DNA of 64,000 bases from Streptomyces sp. NBC_01224 (GTDB lineage Bacteria; Actinomycetota; Actinomycetes; Streptomycetales; Streptomycetaceae). Numbering within the stretch: the stretch's first letter is position 1; each line of letters begins with the position of its first letter. The position numbers and the translations under genes were made by a program. This document shows positions 60,168-64,000 of the stretch, one piece after another. The stretch covers positions 8,861,001 to 8,925,000 of the forward strand of contig NZ_CP108529.1 in the NCBI RefSeq assembly GCF_036002945.1. Direction: 5' to 3'. The notes beneath the pieces were generated by a model that worked only from the letters and a program-made list of their open reading frames with translations, did not search any database and was not told where the DNA came from.

Positions 60168-62109
60168 GGAATCGGATGTCACCGAGCTGCGGCGCGTCCT
60201 GTGCGCCGCGCTGGAGTCCGGCCGGCCGGTCGGCGCGCCGGGCCGACTCGGTCTGCACCACGAGCGGTTCGCGCGGGCCGACGCGTCTGTCCCGCACCGC
60301 CCCACCTTGATCGGGGGAGTCCCCCAGGGCCCGAGCAGTCCCGCTCCCGGCCTGTTTGCGGTGGAGGAACTCCTCTCCCGGGTGAAGGAGTTCGGGCTGG
60401 AACAGATTCTCGTGCCGTACGTGCGCCGCACCGACGACACCGGGCCGCTGCGCGCGGCCGGGTTCGTCGCCGCCGCCGCGGGAAGCGAGGGGCTCGTACG
60501 GCTGCCCGGCGAGGTGACCGACGTGCTGCGCGGCCGGATCGGCGAGCAGCGACTCGGCGAACTGCGCGCCCGCCACGACGAGTACCGGGAGCTGAGCTGG
60601 GAGCTGATCCCGCTCGGCGACCTTCCTCGGCAGCCCGCGGCGCGCGAGGCGTTCGCCGCCCTTCATCAGCAAGAGGGCGGGCGCGGCGCGCTCTGGAGCG
60701 CCGAGGCGCTCGACGCCCTGGCCCAGGGGTCCCTGGCGGACCGCACCGACCTGCTCGTACGCCGCCGCGGCGGCGACGTCGTACAGGCCGGGCTCCTGGT
60801 CCGCTCGCACAACGGGCGCGGGATCTACAGCCTCACCCAGGCCCTGGCCCCAGACGCTCCGGAGGTGCGGCAGGCCCTGTACGAGGCGTCCCTGTACGAG
60901 CTGTATCTGCACGCCCGGCGCACCGGCCTGGAGTGGGTCCACCTGGGGCCCGGCGACGCCGAGCGGATGCGGGCCCTGGGCGCCGACCAGTTCGTCCCCC
61001 TAGACCACTGGCTGCGCGCCCCCGGCGTGGACGCCGAGCCCGAACAACCCACGGAAGCCGAGGTGTCGGCCTTCGCCACCGAACCGGTCGCCGCGGTGCC
61101 GGTCCCGGGACCGGCACGCTTCCGCGGCCGGCCCAAGTTCGACCTGCTCGACCTCTCCGGCAATACCAACCCGTTCCTCGGGGCGGACGGACGTTACCCC
61201 GAACTCGACACGGCCGAGTTGGCCCGTACGTATCTGACGACCGTCGGACGGCTGCCCGGACACGAGGGCCTCGGCGAACTCGGCGCCGAGTACGCCCTGT
61301 TCACCAGCGGGGCCGTCGACGCCGTCATGCTGCTCCTCGCCGCGCTGGCCTCACCGGGCGAGGCGGTCTGCGTCACCCCTCCGACCTTCGAGCTGTACGC
61401 GCACTTCGCCCGTGTGCTGCGGCTGCCCGTCGTCGAGGCACCGCTGCTCGGCGACGACCTGGCGCGGCTGGACGTCGAACGGATCCTGGCGGCCGACCCG
61501 CGCGTGACGTTCCTGTGCGACCCCAACAACCCGGTCGGCACCAGGCTCGACCCGGAGCAGGTGCTCGAACTGGTCACCCGCAGCCGGGGCCTGGTCGTGA
61601 TCGACGAGGCGTATGTGGAGTTCAGCGCGGGGCCCTCGTACGCCCCGCTCATCGTCCGGCACGACAACCTCATCGTGCTCAGGACGCTCTCCAAGGCGTG
61701 GGGGCTGGCCGGGGCCCGCTGCGGTGTCGCTCTGGCACAGCCGGGGCTCGTCGACGCCCTGCGCCGGGTCCAGGTGCCCTTCGGGTTCACCAACGCCTCG
61801 CAGTGGGCGGTACGCGACCGGCTCACCGACTCCGCGCGGGTGCTGGACAGCGTCCGGCGCATTTTGTCGGAGCGGGACCGGATGGCCCGTGCGCTCGCCC
61901 GGCACCCGGCCGTGGAGCGGGTGTTCCCCTCCGAGGCCAACTTCCTCCTGGTCCGCACGGACCAGCACGAACGCGTCATGGAGCAGCTGCGCGGCGCCGG
62001 GATCATGGTCGCCGACACCGCCCGGCTGGTCCCCGGCACCTGCCGTGTCTCCATCGCCGACGAGCGGGCCGGCGACACCCTGCTCGACGCCTTGTCCCGT
62101 GTGCGGTGA
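60160..62109 (+). CDS. Fusion of GNAT/FemAB-like domain and class I/II aminotransferase (HisC-like)
   Basis: A 649-aa two-domain protein. Residues ~1-295 resemble the GNAT-fold of FemAB/BioF2 proteins: AREAFAALHQQEGGRGALWS, GDVVQAGLLVRSHNGRGIYS and YELYLHARRTGLEWVHLGPG. Residues ~325-649 are a PLP enzyme of the histidinol-phosphate aminotransferase type: LLDLSGNTNPFLGADGRYPE, FTSGAVDAVMLLLAALASPG, FLCDPNNPVGTRLDPEQVLE, VVIDEAYVEFS, and TLSKAWGLAGARCG with PLP Lys ~512. Both look intact. The fusion suggests an amine made by the aminotransferase is then acylated by the GNAT part, or the reverse. ATG at 60160 overlaps the preceding stop. Confidence 0.86.
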   Translation: MRRESDVTELRRVLCAALESGRPVGAPGRLGLHHERFARADASVPHRPTLIGGVPQGPSSPAPGLFAVEELLSRVKEFGLEQILVPYVRRTDDTGPLRAAGFVAAAAGSEGLVRLPGEVTDVLRGRIGEQRLGELRARHDEYRELSWELIPLGDLPRQPAAREAFAALHQQEGGRGALWSAEALDALAQGSLADRTDLLVRRRGGDVVQAGLLVRSHNGRGIYSLTQALAPDAPEVRQALYEASLYELYLHARRTGLEWVHLGPGDAERMRALGADQFVPLDHWLRAPGVDAEPEQPTEAEVSAFATEPVAAVPVPGPARFRGRPKFDLLDLSGNTNPFLGADGRYPELDTAELARTYLTTVGRLPGHEGLGELGAEYALFTSGAVDAVMLLLAALASPGEAVCVTPPTFELYAHFARVLRLPVVEAPLLGDDLARLDVERILAADPRVTFLCDPNNPVGTRLDPEQVLELVTRSRGLVVIDEAYVEFSAGPSYAPLIVRHDNLIVLRTLSKAWGLAGARCGVALAQPGLVDALRRVQVPFGFTNASQWAVRDRLTDSARVLDSVRRILSERDRMARALARHPAVERVFPSEANFLLVRTDQHERVMEQLRGAGIMVADTARLVPGTCRVSIADERAGDTLLDALSRVR

Positions 62110-62162
62110 ACCGCCGGCCGACCGTCGCGCCACCAGCACCCCGAGACCGAAAGGACCGGCCC

Positions 62163-62618
62163 GTGGGTAACCGCCCCCAGACCGACCACCCGGTGCACGA
62201 CCGCCCGCTGACCAGCGAGGTCGTCGCCGAGAACTACGACCGCTGGAGCCCGCCGCTGCATGCGGACTTCGCCGCCAATGAGCACAACGGCCGCGTCGGC
62301 CGCACCCTGCTGGTCGACACCGAAAGCCTGCGCGTCTGGGAGACGCGCCTCGAACCGGGCGAACGCCTTCCCGTCCACCGCCATGTCCTCGGCTACCACT
62401 GGATCGCCCTCACCGACGGTTGCGCCCGCCAGCACATGGGCGACGGCACCAGCCGGGAGATCTCCTATGCGCGCGGGCAGACGAGGTACTTCAGCGTCGT
62501 CGACGGCGGACATCACCTGCACGACCTGAAGAACATCGGCGACGAGGTGCTGTCCTTCCTGACCATCGAGTCCAAGGACGGCCCGAACGAGCCGATCGAC
62601 CTTCCGCAGGACCCGTGA
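62163..62618 (+). CDS. Small cupin protein
   Basis: A 151-aa single-domain cupin. The metal motif begins ERLPVHRHVLGYHWIAL and the second cupin strand block follows in YARGQTRYFSVVDGGHHLHD, ending in LSFLTIESKD. Small cupins in clusters act as isomerases, epimerases or oxygenases, or bind a product, and nothing in the sequence decides. AAAGGA 8 bp before the GTG at 62163 supports the start, 53 bp after the fusion gene. Confidence 0.85.
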   Translation: MGNRPQTDHPVHDRPLTSEVVAENYDRWSPPLHADFAANEHNGRVGRTLLVDTESLRVWETRLEPGERLPVHRHVLGYHWIALTDGCARQHMGDGTSREISYARGQTRYFSVVDGGHHLHDLKNIGDEVLSFLTIESKDGPNEPIDLPQDP

Positions 62619-62671
62619 CGGCGGCCGCGGGGCCGTGTCGCAACCACCGTCGCCAGGGAGGCTGAACCACC

Positions 62672-64000
62672 GTGATCGTGCTCGGATACAACGGATTCAC
62701 CAGGGGCGCCGAGATCTTCGGGCGCCTGTTCGGGGCGACCGGCGTCGCCCGCAACCTGCTCGTGGGCCACGACGCGTCGGCGGCCCTCGTGGTCGACGGC
62801 GAACTGGTCGCCGCCGTCGAGGAGGAACGGCTCAGCCGCGTCAAGAAGACCTCCGACTTCCCCGCCCACGCGATCCAGTGGTGCCTGGACTTCGCCGGCG
62901 TCCCCCTCGACCAGGTGGACGTGTTCGCCTTCCCCTGGCGCTTCTCGCCCGAGGTGGCCGACGAGATGATCGCCCAGGTTGCCTCGGGCGATCTGTCACC
63001 CGCCGAGAAGTTCGACGTCCTGCGGCGCACCGGCGAGTTCTACACCGACATGGTCAGCCGTGAGGCGGTCCACGACGACTTCGTCCAGCGCACCGGCCAT
63101 GAGCTCGACCCCAACAAGCTGGTCCTGGTGCCCCATCATCTGGCCCATCTGACGTGTGGCGCCTATCTGGCCGGGGGCGGGGACGCGGCGTTCCTGGTGG
63201 GCGACGGCCGGGCCGAGACCCTGTCCTCGGTGACGGGCGAAGTGCGCGACGGCGTGGTGCGCGTCTTCGACGACAGCACCATCCCGATGGCCAGTTCGCT
63301 CGGCGTGGCCTACGGACGGATCACCCGCTACCTCGGCTTCGTGCCCAACAACGACGAGTACAAGGTGATGGGCCTGGCCGCCTACGGCCCGTCGCCGCGT
63401 CGCAACCCCCTGCTGGAGCGTTGCGTACGGCTCCACGAGAACGGCACGTACACCATTTCCATCCCCATGGACGTGACGGCGTACTACGCGCTGTTCGACG
63501 ACCTGTTCGACGGAGACAGCGAGAAGCGCGAGGAGTTCGACTTCCGGGTGAAGGTCGCCGCCATGGCCCAGCACATGGTGGAGGCCGTCACCACGCACCA
63601 GGTGCGGGCGCTGACGGCCGCCTCCGGTCTGGACACACTCCTCTTCGAGGGCGGTCTCGCATTGAACTGCGTGGCCAACACCAAGATGCTGGAACGCTCG
63701 TCGTTCACCGGCATGGAGGTCAGTTTCGGCGCGAGCGACCCGGGGGTCGCCATCGGCGCGGCCGTGTACACGGCCGGGCTCAGAAACCGCCCCGCCGACG
63801 CTGCCACCACGCCCTACCTCGGGCCCTCCTACGACGAGCGGCACATCCTGGAGGCACTGGAGGAGTACGCCGACCGCGTCGAGTGGCAGGAGGAGGCCGA
63901 CATCGAGGCGGTCACCGAGCACACGGCGCGGCTGCTGTCGGAGAAGAACGTCGTGGCCTGGTTCCAGGGGCGCACTGAGTACGGGCCGCGCGCTCTGGGC
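62672..64000 (+). CDS. NodU/CmcH-type carbamoyltransferase (3' end outside window)
   Basis: The frame is open to the right edge: 443 codons of an enzyme that is normally ~550-600 aa. It shows LLVGHDASAALVVDGELVAA and EEERLSRVKK (start of the Kae1-like domain), LVPHHLAHLTCGAYLAGGGD with the metal His pair, NNDEYKVMGLAAYGP, LFEGGLALNCVANTKMLERS and the edge motif QGRTEYGPRALG. These are the signatures of TobZ/NodU/CmcH O-carbamoyltransferases, which make carbamoyl-AMP and transfer it to a hydroxyl. GGGAGG 10 bp before the GTG at 62672 supports the start. It predicts a carbamoylated product. Confidence 0.9.
   Translation, partial: MIVLGYNGFTRGAEIFGRLFGATGVARNLLVGHDASAALVVDGELVAAVEEERLSRVKKTSDFPAHAIQWCLDFAGVPLDQVDVFAFPWRFSPEVADEMIAQVASGDLSPAEKFDVLRRTGEFYTDMVSREAVHDDFVQRTGHELDPNKLVLVPHHLAHLTCGAYLAGGGDAAFLVGDGRAETLSSVTGEVRDGVVRVFDDSTIPMASSLGVAYGRITRYLGFVPNNDEYKVMGLAAYGPSPRRNPLLERCVRLHENGTYTISIPMDVTAYYALFDDLFDGDSEKREEFDFRVKVAAMAQHMVEAVTTHQVRALTAASGLDTLLFEGGLALNCVANTKMLERSSFTGMEVSFGASDPGVAIGAAVYTAGLRNRPADAATTPYLGPSYDERHILEALEEYADRVEWQEEADIEAVTEHTARLLSEKNVVAWFQGRTEYGPRALG

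Noticed and set aside
1..64000. CRISPR arrays, tRNA or rRNA genes, phage structural modules
   Set aside because: No regularly spaced repeats, no cloverleaf or rRNA-like stretch, no phage gene recognised.

Overview
The window is very GC-rich. Its codon use, Shine-Dalgarno spacing, gene families (S-adenosyl methyltransferase PF04672, PadR/DUF1048/DrrAB cassette, CHAT/TPR, HdeD, PucR) and dense insertion-sequence (IS) debris all point to a Streptomyces or close relative. It reads as an accessory region or chromosome arm. No rRNA, tRNA or CRISPR array was seen.

Layout. 1-9.2 kb: a hydrolase cut by the window edge, a frameshifted P450 with a truncated glutamine-synthetase-like gene upstream, a coupled three-gene operon (secreted phosphoesterase, MFS transporter, beta-propeller) and a methyltransferase. 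9.5-19 kb: molybdenum-flavoured genes (Mop/TOBE protein, molybdopterin oxidoreductase, HTH-TOBE regulator) broken up by an intact IS1380 element with target duplication and a graveyard of IS5, IS630, IS1380 and ISAs1 pieces. In between lie an SDR and a periplasmic-binding-fold protein, both unusual. 19-23.7 kb: a hypothetical membrane protein, then a PadR-DUF1048-DUF1048-DrrA-DrrB set. 23.7-24.9 kb: an internally deleted IS630 that replaced most of a NUDIX gene.

24.9-38.4 kb is a sugar-utilisation regulon. It holds an aldo/keto reductase, an unknown 632-aa protein, a lactonase-type amidohydrolase, an acetyl esterase, a GntR/FadR regulator, a sugar ABC importer with a secreted beta-helix protein, an alpha-L-fucosidase and an RraA-type aldolase. 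These fit oxidative (non-phosphorylating) L-fucose catabolism. A palindromic operator close to CATCG-ATAGN-CGATG recurs seven times beside these genes and is probably the GntR site. 38.4-48.1 kb is a second polysaccharide locus: BNR-4 propeller protein, ABC importer, FAD-dependent oxidoreductase, IclR regulator and acetyl esterase, with a candidate IclR site shared by two promoters. 48.1-53.2 kb is again IS-rich (IS256, IS5, IS701, ISL3) and holds broken ArsR-like and TPR/CHAT genes plus an intact HdeD-like membrane protein.

53.3 kb to the right edge is the start of a biosynthetic gene cluster I cannot match to a known product. It has two tandem paralogous ATP-grasp ligases, a free-standing adenylation-carrier-thioesterase synthetase without a condensation domain, a NAD-dependent epimerase/dehydratase, a GNAT/FemAB-like-aminotransferase fusion, a cupin and a NodU/CmcH-type carbamoyltransferase cut by the window end. 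It is the best candidate here for an undescribed system.
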